DNA from: JASBTN01 sp965228805
Lineage (GTDB): Bacteria; Pseudomonadota; Alphaproteobacteria; Rhodobacterales; Rhodobacteraceae
Reading direction: 5' to 3'
Length of the DNA: 64,000 bases
Assembly (NCBI RefSeq): GCF_965228805.1
Contig: NZ_CBDDIE010000003.1
Location: forward strand, 806,001-870,000
Under the pieces are notes generated by a model, which made no database searches, was not told the DNA's origin, and saw only the letters and a program-made list of their open reading frames with translations. Below are positions 29,686 through 38,207 of the stretch, one piece after another. How positions within the stretch are numbered: position 1 is the first letter of the stretch; every line of letters begins with the position of its first letter. The position numbers and the translations under genes were made by a program.

Positions 29686-32301
29686 TCAATGAACCACCGC
29701 GTCCTCCGGCGGTTGCCGGTTCGAACTTGCCACCCTGTCACCGATGATCAGCCCATCAGCGCCAGCACTGACGGCCACGGTGTCCCCATCTGCCACGTCG
29801 CCGGCCAGCAGCATCTCGGCCAGGCTGTCTTGCAGCGCACGCTGGATCACCCGCTTCAAGGGCCGAGCGCCGAACACCGGGTCATAGCCCTCGTCGGCCA
29901 GCCAGGTGCGCGCGGCCTCGTCCAGCTCCAGCCCGATCTGGCGTTTTGCCAGACGCCGCGCCAGCCGCGCGATCTGGATGTCGACGATCCCGTCCATGTC
30001 GCCGCGCGACAGGCGGTCGAAGATGATCGTCTCGTCCAAACGGTTCAGGAACTCGGGGCGGAAATGCGCCCGCACCGCGTCCATCACGTCGCGCTTTGCG
30101 TCCGCGGCATCGGCCCCGTCCGGCAGCTGGCTCAGCGCCTGGGCGCCGAGGTTCGAGGTCAGGATGATCAGCGTCTGCTTGAAATCCACCGTGCGGCCCT
30201 GACCATCGGTCAGCACCCCGTCGTCCAGCACCTGCAACAGCACGTTGAACACATCCGGATGCGCCTTTTCGACCTCGTCGAACAGCACGACCTGATAAGG
30301 ACGCCGACGCACCGCTTCGGTCAGCACGCCACCCTCGTCGTACCCGACATAACCCGGAGGCGCGCCGATCAGACGGGCAACCGCGTGTTTCTCCATGAAC
30401 TCCGACATGTCGATACGCACCATGGCGCTGTCGTCGTCAAAGAGGAAATCCGCGACGGCCTTGGTCAGCTCGGTCTTGCCGACCCCGGTTGGGCCGAGGA
30501 ACAGGAACGAGCCCAGCGGACGGTTTTCATCGTTCAGCCCCGCCCGCGCACGGCGGACGGCGTTGGCGACGGCGGTCACCGCCGCGCCCTGCCCGATCAC
30601 GCGACGGTGCAGCTCGTCTTCCATGCGCAATAGCTTCTCGCGCTCGCCTTCCAACATCTTCGAGGTCGGAATGCCGGTCCAGCGTTCGACCACATGGGCG
30701 ATCTGTTCCGGGCGCACGGCCTCTTCGACCATGGCTTCGGCCTCGGCGTTTTCGGCGTCCGCGAGCTTTTTCTCCAGCTCCGGAATGATGCCATAGGACA
30801 GCTCGCCCGCGCGGGCCAGATTGCCGTCGCGCTTGGCGATGTCCAGCTCGGCCCGGGCGCGGTCCAGATGCCCTTTCATCTCGCGCGCGCCTTCCAGCTT
30901 GTCACGTTCGGCCTGCCATTTCGCGGTCAGGGAGGCCGATTTCTCGGACAGGTCGCTGAGTTCACCTTCCAGCTTCTCCAACCGATCCTTCGACGCCTTG
31001 TCATCCTCCAGCTTCAGCGCCTCGACCTCGATCTGCATCTGCAGGATCTGCCGGTCCAGCGCGTCCAGCTCCTCGGGTTTCGAATCCACCTCCATGCGCA
31101 GGCGCGAGGCGGCCTCGTCCACCAGGTCGATGGCCTTGTCCGGCAGGAACCGGTCGGTGATGTAGCGGTGGCTGAGCGTCGAGGCGGCGACCAAGGCCGA
31201 ATCCGAGATCCGCACCCCGTGGTGCAGCTCGTATTTCTCCTTGATCCCACGCAGGATCGAGATCGTGTCTTCGACCGTGGGTTCTTCGACCATAACCGGC
31301 TGGAAGCGACGGGCAAGCGCCGCGTCCTTCTCGACGTATTTGCGGTACTCATCCAGCGTGGTGGCGCCGACGCAGTGAAGCTCCCCGCGCGCGAGCGCCG
31401 GTTTGATCAGGTTGGCGGCATCCATCGCGCCATCGGATTTGCCCGCGCCGACCAACGTGTGCATCTCGTCAATGAACAGGATGATTTCGCCCGCGGCTTC
31501 AGTGACCTCGGACAACACACCCTTCAGGCGTTCCTCGAACTCGCCACGGTATTTCGCACCAGCGATCAGCGCGCCCATGTCCAGCGCCATCAGTTTCTTG
31601 TTGCGCAGGCTTTCAGGCACGTCGCCATTGATGATGCGCAGGGCAAGGCCCTCCGCAATCGCGGTCTTACCCACGCCAGGTTCGCCAATCAGCACCGGGT
31701 TGTTCTTGGTCCGGCGGGACAGGACCTGCATGGCCCTGCGGATTTCCTCGTCGCGGCCAATAATCGGGTCGATCTTGCCCTGTTCGGCGGCCTCGGTCAG
31801 GTCGCGCGCGTATTTCGCCAGCGCTTCATAGGTGTCCTCAGCCGACGCCGAATCCGCGGTCCGCCCCTTGCGCACCTCGTTGATCGCGGCATTCAGCTTG
31901 CGCGCATCCACCGCGCCCGCGTCCAACGCATCTCGCGCCTTCGACCGCACCACCGCCAGCGCGGTCAGCAGCCGTTCGACCGGCACAAAGGAATCGCCCG
32001 CCTTCTGCGCAAGCTTCTGCGCCTCGTCCACAACCAGGCTGGTCGCATTGTCCATGTAGAGCTGGCTGGCATCGCCCGACACTTTCGGCGTCTTGGCAAT
32101 CGTCGCATCCACGGCCTCAAGCACGCGCGACGGCTCGCCACCCGCCTTGCGGATCAGGTTCGCCGCCATGCCTTCGGGATCATCCATCAGGGCCTTGAGC
32201 AGATGCTCGGGCGCAAGGCGCTGGTGGCTCTCGCGCATCGCGATCGTCTGGGCGGCCTGAATGAAGCCGCGCGACCGCTCGGTGAACTTGTCCAAGTTCA
32301 T
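29686..32301 (-). CDS. clpB: ATP-dependent disaggregase ClpB
   Basis: A hexameric AAA+ chaperone that pulls polypeptides out of aggregates together with DnaK. The 871-residue chain holds the N-terminal Clp domain (1-145), a first AAA module with Walker A GEPGVGKT (206-213), the long coiled-coil M domain (about 410-530) and a second AAA module with Walker A GPTGVGKT. Length suits ClpB rather than ClpA. A heat-shock-type promoter lies about 75 bases upstream of the start codon. Confidence 0.97.
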   Translation of the reverse strand: MNLDKFTERSRGFIQAAQTIAMRESHQRLAPEHLLKALMDDPEGMAANLIRKAGGEPSRVLEAVDATIAKTPKVSGDASQLYMDNATSLVVDEAQKLAQKAGDSFVPVERLLTALAVVRSKARDALDAGAVDARKLNAAINEVRKGRTADSASAEDTYEALAKYARDLTEAAEQGKIDPIIGRDEEIRRAMQVLSRRTKNNPVLIGEPGVGKTAIAEGLALRIINGDVPESLRNKKLMALDMGALIAGAKYRGEFEERLKGVLSEVTEAAGEIILFIDEMHTLVGAGKSDGAMDAANLIKPALARGELHCVGATTLDEYRKYVEKDAALARRFQPVMVEEPTVEDTISILRGIKEKYELHHGVRISDSALVAASTLSHRYITDRFLPDKAIDLVDEAASRLRMEVDSKPEELDALDRQILQMQIEVEALKLEDDKASKDRLEKLEGELSDLSEKSASLTAKWQAERDKLEGAREMKGHLDRARAELDIAKRDGNLARAGELSYGIIPELEKKLADAENAEAEAMVEEAVRPEQIAHVVERWTGIPTSKMLEGEREKLLRMEDELHRRVIGQGAAVTAVANAVRRARAGLNDENRPLGSFLFLGPTGVGKTELTKAVADFLFDDDSAMVRIDMSEFMEKHAVARLIGAPPGYVGYDEGGVLTEAVRRRPYQVVLFDEVEKAHPDVFNVLLQVLDDGVLTDGQGRTVDFKQTLIILTSNLGAQALSQLPDGADAADAKRDVMDAVRAHFRPEFLNRLDETIIFDRLSRGDMDGIVDIQIARLARRLAKRQIGLELDEAARTWLADEGYDPVFGARPLKRVIQRALQDSLAEMLLAGDVADGDTVAVSAGADGLIIGDRVASSNRQPPEDAVVH

Positions 32302-32374
32302 GTCTCTCTCCTTTTACAAGCGCCCTTATCCGGAATGCCCGCTTGGCGGCACATCCTCTTCTGGGCCTCAGGGA

Positions 32375-32405
32375 AAATGTGGGGGCGAAATGAGCGGCTT
32401 GCAAG
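32375..32405 (-). promoter_or_regulatory. Heat-shock (RpoH-type) promoter of clpB
   Basis: On the minus strand CTTGCAA (32405-32399) and CCCCACAT (32384-32377) are separated by 14 bases. The sigma-32 consensus is CTTGAAA with CCCCATNT at similar spacing. It lies upstream of clpB, a known member of the RpoH regulon. Confidence 0.72.
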
Positions 32406-32481
32406 GGGGCGGATGGAAGGAAACCCTTTACCATTTCATGGCAAAACGGGAATGAGGGCTGGGGCAAAGAAGGATGCCCAA

Positions 32482-32748
32482 ATGCAGGTGAAGAATATTG
32501 ATGTGACCGGGGTCGCCTTTGACGGCACCCACCATGTTGGTGAGGTCGTGATGACGCTGGAAGGCGTGCGCACGAAGGTCGAGATGAAGCTGGCCTGCCG
32601 GTCGGAACGCGGCGCAGACTGCCCGTCGACCCTGGTGCTCTATGACCTGATGACCGACGCGTTGGAACAGGCCAAACGCACGCCAGGCGTGCGTGTCGAG
32701 GATGGGTTCGAGGTTGATATCACCACCGCCAAGGTGCGAATGGCTTGA
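32482..32748 (+). CDS. Conserved hypothetical protein, 88 aa
   Basis: A small soluble protein with no signal peptide or membrane segment. It looks like a beta-rich N-terminal half (VGEVVMTLEGVRTKVEMKLACR) followed by a helix (LYDLMTDALEQAKR). I do not recognise the family. The start at 32482 is set by AAGGA 8 bases upstream; the open frame continues far upstream as a shadow of clpB. It lies 61 bases before pyrF on the same strand. Confidence 0.65.
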   Translation: MQVKNIDVTGVAFDGTHHVGEVVMTLEGVRTKVEMKLACRSERGADCPSTLVLYDLMTDALEQAKRTPGVRVEDGFEVDITTAKVRMA

Positions 32749-32809
32749 CCTTTCCGGGGGGATTGCCCCACATGCGCGCAACCTGCCCGTATGTTAAGGA
32801 GTTTCCCCC

Positions 32810-33526
32810 ATGACCCTCCCCGCCACTCTGCCAGCGGATGACCGCCTGATCGTTGCCCTCGATGTGCCCAACGCGCTGGAGGGGTTGCAGCTGGCCGAAA
32901 AACTCGGCGACAGCGCGAGCTTCTACAAGATCGGCCTAGGCATGCTGACCGGCGGCGGGCTGGCACTGGCCAATGAGCTGAAGGGTGAGCTGGGCAAGAA
33001 GATCTTCCTGGACATGAAGCTTTTCGACATCGGCAACACGGTCGAAGCCGCCGTGCGCGGGCTGTCGCAGTTCGACCTGGATTTCCTGACCGTGCATGGC
33101 GACCCCCACGTGGTGCGCGCGGCTGCCGAGGGTAAGGGCGGCAGCGACATGAAGATCCTGGCCGTGACCATCCTGACCTCACTGGACCGCTCCGACCTGG
33201 ACGCCGGGCTGATCAAGCCGGGTGAGGTGCAGGACCTGGTGCTGGAACGCGCCGCCCGCGCGATGGAGGCGGGTGCGGACGGTGTCATCGCCTCCCCGCA
33301 AGAAGCCGCCCTGATCCGCGCCCTGCCCGAAGCCGCCGGCAAGCTGATTGTCACCCCCGGGGTGCGCCCCGCCGGCGCCGACCTGGGTGACCAGAAACGC
33401 GTGGCCACCCCGGCCCAGGCCATTCGCGACGGGGCTGACCACATCGTGGTGGGCCGCCCGATCAACAAGGCCGCCGACCCGCGCACAGCCGCCCAGGCGA
33501 TCCTGGCGGAGCTGGCCGGGGTCTGA
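32810..33526 (+). CDS. pyrF: Orotidine 5'-phosphate decarboxylase
   Basis: The last step of UMP synthesis: OMP is decarboxylated to UMP. The 238-residue TIM barrel shows the catalytic motif FLDMKLFDIGNT (with the Asp-x-Lys-x2-x-Asp arrangement), LTVHGDP and the phosphate-binding VTPGVRP plus DHIVVGRPI. AAGGAG precedes the ATG at good spacing. Length and motifs are standard for the bacterial enzyme. Confidence 0.97.
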   Translation: MTLPATLPADDRLIVALDVPNALEGLQLAEKLGDSASFYKIGLGMLTGGGLALANELKGELGKKIFLDMKLFDIGNTVEAAVRGLSQFDLDFLTVHGDPHVVRAAAEGKGGSDMKILAVTILTSLDRSDLDAGLIKPGEVQDLVLERAARAMEAGADGVIASPQEAALIRALPEAAGKLIVTPGVRPAGADLGDQKRVATPAQAIRDGADHIVVGRPINKAADPRTAAQAILAELAGV

Positions 33527-33541
33527 CGCCTCTACGCCACC

Positions 33542-33823
33542 ATGACCGATCAGACCTTCATCCCAAGGCAAATCGACCTGGCGCAGCGCGGCGTCGGGTC
33601 GGACTGGATGGATGTGGAACAAACCACCCAATTCGCCGAAGCCGCTTTCGCCCTCGGGTTTGGCGTGCAGTTCATGGAGGCCCACGGGACCGGCGCCTCG
33701 CGTGGGAAACACAAGCTTAGCCACCAGATGCTCGGCACCGATGACGACGGCAAGAACTGGGACGACCACAAGGATCCCGAACGCGCCTTGACCCTCGTGC
33801 GGCGCAAGGCGGGCTTACGTTGA
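33542..33823 (+). CDS. Conserved hypothetical protein, 93 aa
   Basis: A small acidic-to-neutral soluble protein, 15 bases downstream of pyrF and so probably co-transcribed with it. It has no signal or membrane segment. One His-rich stretch reads HGTGASRGKHKLSHQM. I do not recognise a family. It ends just before the IS110-family insertion, and its ordinary-looking composition suggests it is a resident gene. Confidence 0.6.
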   Translation: MTDQTFIPRQIDLAQRGVGSDWMDVEQTTQFAEAAFALGFGVQFMEAHGTGASRGKHKLSHQMLGTDDDGKNWDDHKDPERALTLVRRKAGLR

Positions 33824-33829
33824 AATACA

Positions 33830-35205
33830 AGCTGTGGATCTCAAAGCCAGCATAGACATAAAAAATACCATGCTGGACGGTGGCGCGGCTAACTGCTGCG
33901 ATGGAGGAACCTTCCCAATCAAGGAGTTTCCAGCATGGTCAAGAACGCAACGCGGATTTCACGTTTCGTCGCCGCCGTCGAAGGTCGGCCCATCTATGTC
34001 GGGCTGGACGTTCACAAAAAGACCTATTCGGTGGCGCTGTTTGATCCTGAAGACGGGATCGTTGAGACCTATACCTGCCCGTCGGGCGAAGCGGCCCTGA
34101 CGGAGCAATTGGCCGGGCTTGGATGCCAGATTGCGCATATCGTCTATGAGTCCGGGCCAACTGGCTTCGCCCTGTCGCGTGCTTTGAAACGGGCAGGGTT
34201 CGCGGTATCCGTGATTGCCGCTTCCCGCATCCCACGCGGGTCTGCAGCGGCGCCCAAGACGGATCGGATCGATGCGGTGAAGTTGGCGACCTACTTCGCG
34301 CGGGGATTGCTTCGCCCAATCGCCGTCCCAACCACCGAACAAGAGGGCTATCGCGCCCTCGTTCGGAGGCGGAAACGGATTGCAGAGAGCCGTGGAAAGA
34401 TCAAACAGAAGATCAAAGGGTTCCTTCTGGCCTCTGGCATTGAAGAACCAGCCAGCCTGCAAAAGTGGCCACTGGCGGCATCAAAGGACTTGTCAACGCT
34501 GTCGCTCCCAGCGGAACACCGTATGGCGTTGGCTTCGATGGTGCGGGAATACTTGTTCCTGCTTTCTGAGGACAAACTACTGCGCGCTGAGATCAGGACC
34601 GCAACGATGCGGATGCACCCGGATCGGTTCAAACGCCTGACGTCTATCACAGGGGTAGGCGAGACCGCGGCGTCATTTTTCCTGGCTGAACTGTTTTCAC
34701 CTGAGCGGTTCAACCGGCAAGAAGAAGTCACGTCATACCTCGGTCTCGCTCCTGTGGTGAGCCAAAGCGGCAACAGCAAGGCGCGGGCGAAGCTGCGCCC
34801 GGTCGGACAGAAACGTTTGCGCGGCGTCCTTGTTGAAGCTGCGTGGCAATGGACCTGGCGCGATCCGGAAGCCAAGGCCATCTACAATCACCATTTCGCG
34901 AAGCATGGGATCGGGCAGAAGGCCATTGTCGCCGTTGCCCGCAAGCTTGCGATCAAACTCTGGCGCATGACGGTGGAAACGCCGCCCTCGCCAGCCGAGG
35001 GTGCAGCGCGCGGGGGGTGGTCGGGATAACCGACAACAAAAAAGGGCGGCACCCTCATCAACCGGCGCGTACCGAAAGAGGTACTTGGTGATCCTCCATC
35101 CAAACAGGCACGAATAAGAAAAGGCTTACGCAGGCCGGTTAAGAGCATCGTGCTGGCGTCAAACCCGCAGCGCACAACGCAAGCGGGGCGGGATATCTAT
35201 GCAAA
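33830..35205 (+). mobile_element. IS110-family insertion sequence (ends approximate)
   Basis: The element holds one transposase gene (33935-35029), about 100 bases of non-coding DNA upstream and about 180 downstream. IS110 elements usually lack terminal inverted repeats, so the ends cannot be fixed from one copy. An inverted pair CCAGCAT/ATGCTGG sits at 33847-33876. In the downstream part a stem-loop GTACC-GAAAGA-GGTAC (35069-35084) is flanked by further pairing. Confidence 0.65.
33935..35029 (+). CDS. IS110 family transposase (DEDD recombinase)
   Basis: A 364-residue transposase. The N-terminal RuvC-like domain shows Asp25 (VGLDVHKKT), Glu72 (VYESGPTG) and Asp110/Asp113 (KTDRIDA), the DEDD set. 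The C-terminal Tnp20 domain has ITGVGETAASFFLAE and the QSGNS motif (277-281) that carries the likely catalytic Ser. The frame looks intact, so it may be active. AAGGAG precedes the ATG. Confidence 0.94.
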   Translation: MVKNATRISRFVAAVEGRPIYVGLDVHKKTYSVALFDPEDGIVETYTCPSGEAALTEQLAGLGCQIAHIVYESGPTGFALSRALKRAGFAVSVIAASRIPRGSAAAPKTDRIDAVKLATYFARGLLRPIAVPTTEQEGYRALVRRRKRIAESRGKIKQKIKGFLLASGIEEPASLQKWPLAASKDLSTLSLPAEHRMALASMVREYLFLLSEDKLLRAEIRTATMRMHPDRFKRLTSITGVGETAASFFLAELFSPERFNRQEEVTSYLGLAPVVSQSGNSKARAKLRPVGQKRLRGVLVEAAWQWTWRDPEAKAIYNHHFAKHGIGQKAIVAVARKLAIKLWRMTVETPPSPAEGAARGGWSG

Positions 35206-35465
35206 CGATCAATGACCGAAGTGCGGACTTTGCCGCCTTTTGCTGACGCCGCTATTGCTCACGCAGAAAACCTTCGCACCTGCGGCACCGGGAATTTGGC
35301 AGCGCGGCGATCTTCGCCAGAGCGGTCGTTGAAATTCGGTCTGAGGCTCGAAATTTAAACCCCGCTTTCGCTGCGGGCTGCTTCGACCATCGAGGAGCGG
35401 ACTTTAGTGAGCTTTCGCCGCAGCTGCGCCAAGGTCTGCTTTGGCTGGCGTCTCGCCTTCAGAAC
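35206..35465. other. Gene-free stretch between the IS element and the immunity gene
   Basis: No convincing coding sequence, RNA or terminator is visible. The motif GCGGACTTT occurs twice (near 35223 and 35397). The region may be the right flank of the IS insertion plus decayed accessory DNA. Confidence 0.4.
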
Positions 35466-36035
35466 CTACGCTGAACGGCTGATGTCCAGTGCGTCCAGAA
35501 TGGCCTTGCCGAACGCTTCGTCCGACACGTCTTCCGGCAAGACCGTATCTTCATGGCCGCGAATGCCCTCCCAACTGGAACGCCCGCGATAGCGCCATGG
35601 CTTGAGCCTGATCTTTGCGTCCTGCAAGGTCAGCGTCACGCTCCCTGCGCCGTTGTACAGCGCTTTCAGGGTCTTGACACCTGCGCGGGCCTTTTCGGCT
35701 TCGTTCAGCGCCTTGATTTCCTCCGGTGTCGGCCACCGCATGATGGCATCCCATTCCGGGTCATCGGGCGTTATGAAACGGCTCGCCATGAGCGCCGCAC
35801 GCGCTTCACGCCCAATGTCTTCTGCATTCATGTTTGGCCCGTGGTATTCATGGTACCCCTTGGGATCGGGGCACCCCCGTCGATAGACCGCGAATGAGAT
35901 AATCTTCGTGAACGCGCGATGCGCGTTTATGATTGCGTCCTTGGACGCCTTGGGGGGCTTGGCGCGTTTTTTCCGCTCAGCCGCTTCCGCACGCCGTTTC
36001 GCGATCCATTCTTCTGTGGTCAGGACTTTTCTCAT
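35466..36035 (-). CDS. Probable CDI-type immunity protein (CdiI/DUF1436-like)
   Basis: A 189-residue protein. Its C-terminal part (SSWEGIRGHEDTVLPEDV, then SDEAFGKAILDALDIS) resembles CdiI immunity proteins of the DUF1436/CdiI_3 type, which pair with endonuclease-type CDI toxins. Its start overlaps the stop of the toxin frame by 4 bases (ATGA at 36032-36035), the usual toxin-immunity order. The N-terminus is basic (RRAEAAERKKRAK). The frame is intact although the upstream toxin gene is broken. The family call is from memory. Confidence 0.68.
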   Translation of the reverse strand: MRKVLTTEEWIAKRRAEAAERKKRAKPPKASKDAIINAHRAFTKIISFAVYRRGCPDPKGYHEYHGPNMNAEDIGREARAALMASRFITPDDPEWDAIMRWPTPEEIKALNEAEKARAGVKTLKALYNGAGSVTLTLQDAKIRLKPWRYRGRSSWEGIRGHEDTVLPEDVSDEAFGKAILDALDISRSA

Positions 36036-37638
36036 CGGATTCGGCTCACTTCTACGTCGATCCCCAAACTCTCTGCGTAATCTATCGCCCGTTGAATTTG
36101 GGTAAACTGTTCAGGTGTCGTGTCATTCGGAATGGCGAGTTCTAGGCGTTTCAAGTCGATTTCGCCCGGGTCCAATGGGAAGGAATTGATATTGGACCCA
36201 TCAAAGCCGTCGATCTGGTCAATGTATCGCTTCAATGCACCATAGATACGGCTAGGCCGGTCCACATATCCCGGCGCACGTGTGTCCAGCGTCTTTGCGC
36301 TGGTCGCAATACCTGCATCGCGGTCCCAGAAATCGAAGGTCTTGAAGTTGTCAGGTGTACGTTCTCCCAGACCTCCCAATCGCTCAAGGTGATCTTCCCA
36401 TGGTCCGCCCTGCTCCTTGATCGGCCCGCCCCAGCGGATGCCGGGGTTGTCGATTGTGTCCCAGTCGGGATCGGATGGCAGACGACGGGCGTTTTCGGCC
36501 TCGCCAAAAGCTCGTCGCGCAATCGGTCTGGGTCATTCGTATCACCACGCCGCCCTCGTCGGCGCAACAGCTTCGCGGCCAGCCCCGCAGGGGCCACGTT
36601 CAAAGCGATCAACGTATTCAGATAGGCCCGTTCTCGCGCGGCGTCCTCCACCTGAGCCAGGGTTGCCCGGCATTGGGCAAACTCTCCCATGACCAAGCCG
36701 GGGCGGGTCTCAACAGCGTAGGCATATTCCGCGAACGCTTTCGCCGTTTCCGGGAAATCGCGCCAAAATGCCTTGATTTCCTCGATACGGTCTTCAACCG
36801 CTTGGCGCATTTCGTCCAGTTCGGCCTGTTCTTCCTCCGAAAGCGTTCCAAACCGTTCGCGCGCCGACAGAACGCCCAATCGGGTGACCCATGCGAGGTT
36901 CTCAGGGATTTCACTCAGCGTTTGCCAAATGTCCGCCAGGGTGTCCTTGATGGCTTCCCAAACACCCGCATCCACACCGCGACCATGCGCAACCTGAGCC
37001 GCCACGAAATCAGGCTCACATTTCGGTTCATCAAGTAGGTATGGCTCGGCAAAACACCGGCAGTTATAGGCTTGTCCGGGATGACCGGTTTCCGGCGGAT
37101 TGTCCCAATCAAAGACCTTATCGTCATGCTCGGCATGTACATGGCGCACTTTGTCGTCGTCACGGCATCGCCAGATGTACTGATCAATCCCAAGGGCGCG
37201 CTGCCTGCGTTCATTAATCAGCCCGGAGAATGACGTGATCAGGTTTTCTTCCATCGCACGACGGACGGAGCTGAAGCGGCTTGGCCGCTCGCCATGATCG
37301 GCCCAAATCGTTTCCAACCGCTCCGACCACGCCTGAATCGCGGCTGCCTAGTCGCCTGAAACATCCGCCAAGTCGGCAGCGGAAAGAGGGGCATCAAACC
37401 CGTCGCGTGTGAACCGCAGCAGGAGATCAGCATTGATCTGATCGGCGAAGTCCAGATTGGTGGCAAATTGCTGCTGCAAGGCCGCGAGACCGGGAATATC
37501 TGCCTTGCGCGAAAGCGGGCGCGCGACCATGCCACGCGTGCCTCTCGACAACACGAAACCACCGCTCCCGCCAGACCTTAGAAATTGAGTAAACTTTGTT
37601 TCCATGAACCACGCCGCATCCGAATGAACGAGGGGCAA
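36032..37638 (-). pseudogene. Decayed MuF (SPP1 gp7-like) polymorphic toxin with C-terminal nuclease-type domain
   Basis: Read on the minus strand the gene is one protein split by two lesions. The middle part has the phage head-morphogenesis (MuF) pattern: YIWRCRDDDKVRHVHAEHD and GHPGQAYNCRCF. The C-terminal part is a separate toxin-like domain (FKTFDFWDRDAGIATSAKTL, PSRIYGALKRYIDQIDGFDG). An in-frame TAG at 37348-37350 interrupts the N-terminal half. A frameshift near 36505, at an AAAA run, joins the frame ending RLRDELLA to GEAENARRLP. The MuF N-terminus also looks truncated. Such phage-borne MuF toxins with immunity genes are an established class. Confidence 0.72.
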
Positions 37639-37814
37639 CTTCGAGGAAATCTGTTAACAGGATGAAATCAGACCGTACGTTGCCTATGAGTTCTCGTCGG
37701 TCGGAACGGACATTCATTCACTGTGCAGCATCCGGTAAAAAGGGTTTTCCTGCCATTTGAGAGCAGATTGAGCAACCGCAGCATTGGCTGTACACTTGAC
37801 AGTTGTCCACATAA

Positions 37815-37852
37815 GAAAGACCCCAGCCCGTTACCGATCTGGGGTCTTTTCA
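37815..37852. terminator. Bidirectional terminator between the toxin remnant and the nfeD operon
   Basis: AAGACCCCAG at 37815-37824 pairs with CTGGGGTCTT further on, followed by TTTT on the plus strand. The 5' flank is A-rich, so it can act in both directions. Confidence 0.75.
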
Positions 37853-37869
37853 CATTACATCCCGGCTCC

Positions 37870-37922
37870 GCGCCTCCCCCTCGGGACGGGGAGGGCGGGT
37901 GGGCGTCCCGAGGGGGAGGCGC
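37870..37922. repeat. Perfect 19-bp inverted repeat with 15-base loop
   Basis: The arm at 37870-37888 (GCGCCTCCCCCTCGGGACG) is exactly complementary to 37904-37922. It lies 16 bases past the nfeD-like stop on the minus strand. No T-run follows on either side, so it is not a typical intrinsic terminator. Confidence 0.85.
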
Positions 37923-37937
37923 CCATCAATATACCAC

Positions 37938-38207
37938 TCAGTTCTCGTTGATATCCGTGTCCCAGGTCTTCACCTGGCCCTTGCGCACACCGAAAGCGCG
38001 TCGCATGACAATCCAGGCAACCAGAGACACGACACCAAAGACAACCAGCAGCCACGGCAAGGACAGGCCGAGCCCCAATGCGATCAGCCCGCCGACCAGG
38101 GCCGCGCCAATGGCGAAGCCCAGGAAGATGAAGCCGGGGGCAAAGATTTCGAGGATCGCCAGGGTCAGGCCGACCGCGACCCAGACCCACCAGATGTCCC
38201 AGATCAT
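37938..38207 (-). CDS. NfeD-like short membrane protein
   Basis: An 89-residue protein with three closely spaced hydrophobic segments (WWVWVAVGLTLAILEIFAPG onward) and a short charged tail. It fits the short NfeD form that lacks both the protease domain and a clear OB-fold. It overlaps the SPFH/stomatin gene by 4 bases, and such NfeD-stomatin pairs are very common in bacteria. They are thought to act in membrane microdomain or envelope quality control. Confidence 0.85.
   Translation of the reverse strand: MIWDIWWVWVAVGLTLAILEIFAPGFIFLGFAIGAALVGGLIALGLGLSLPWLLVVFGVVSLVAWIVMRRAFGVRKGQVKTWDTDINEN

Noticed and set aside
30694..32481. Long plus-strand open frame running through clpB into the small gene at 32482
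   Set aside because: The part before 32482 is antisense to clpB. A ribosome-binding site at 32469-32474 supports the short form only.
36232..37317. A 361-codon minus-strand frame as an intact gene
   Set aside because: Its first part matches MuF but the last ~90 codons lose all resemblance, while the expected sequence continues in another frame. It is part of a frameshifted pseudogene.
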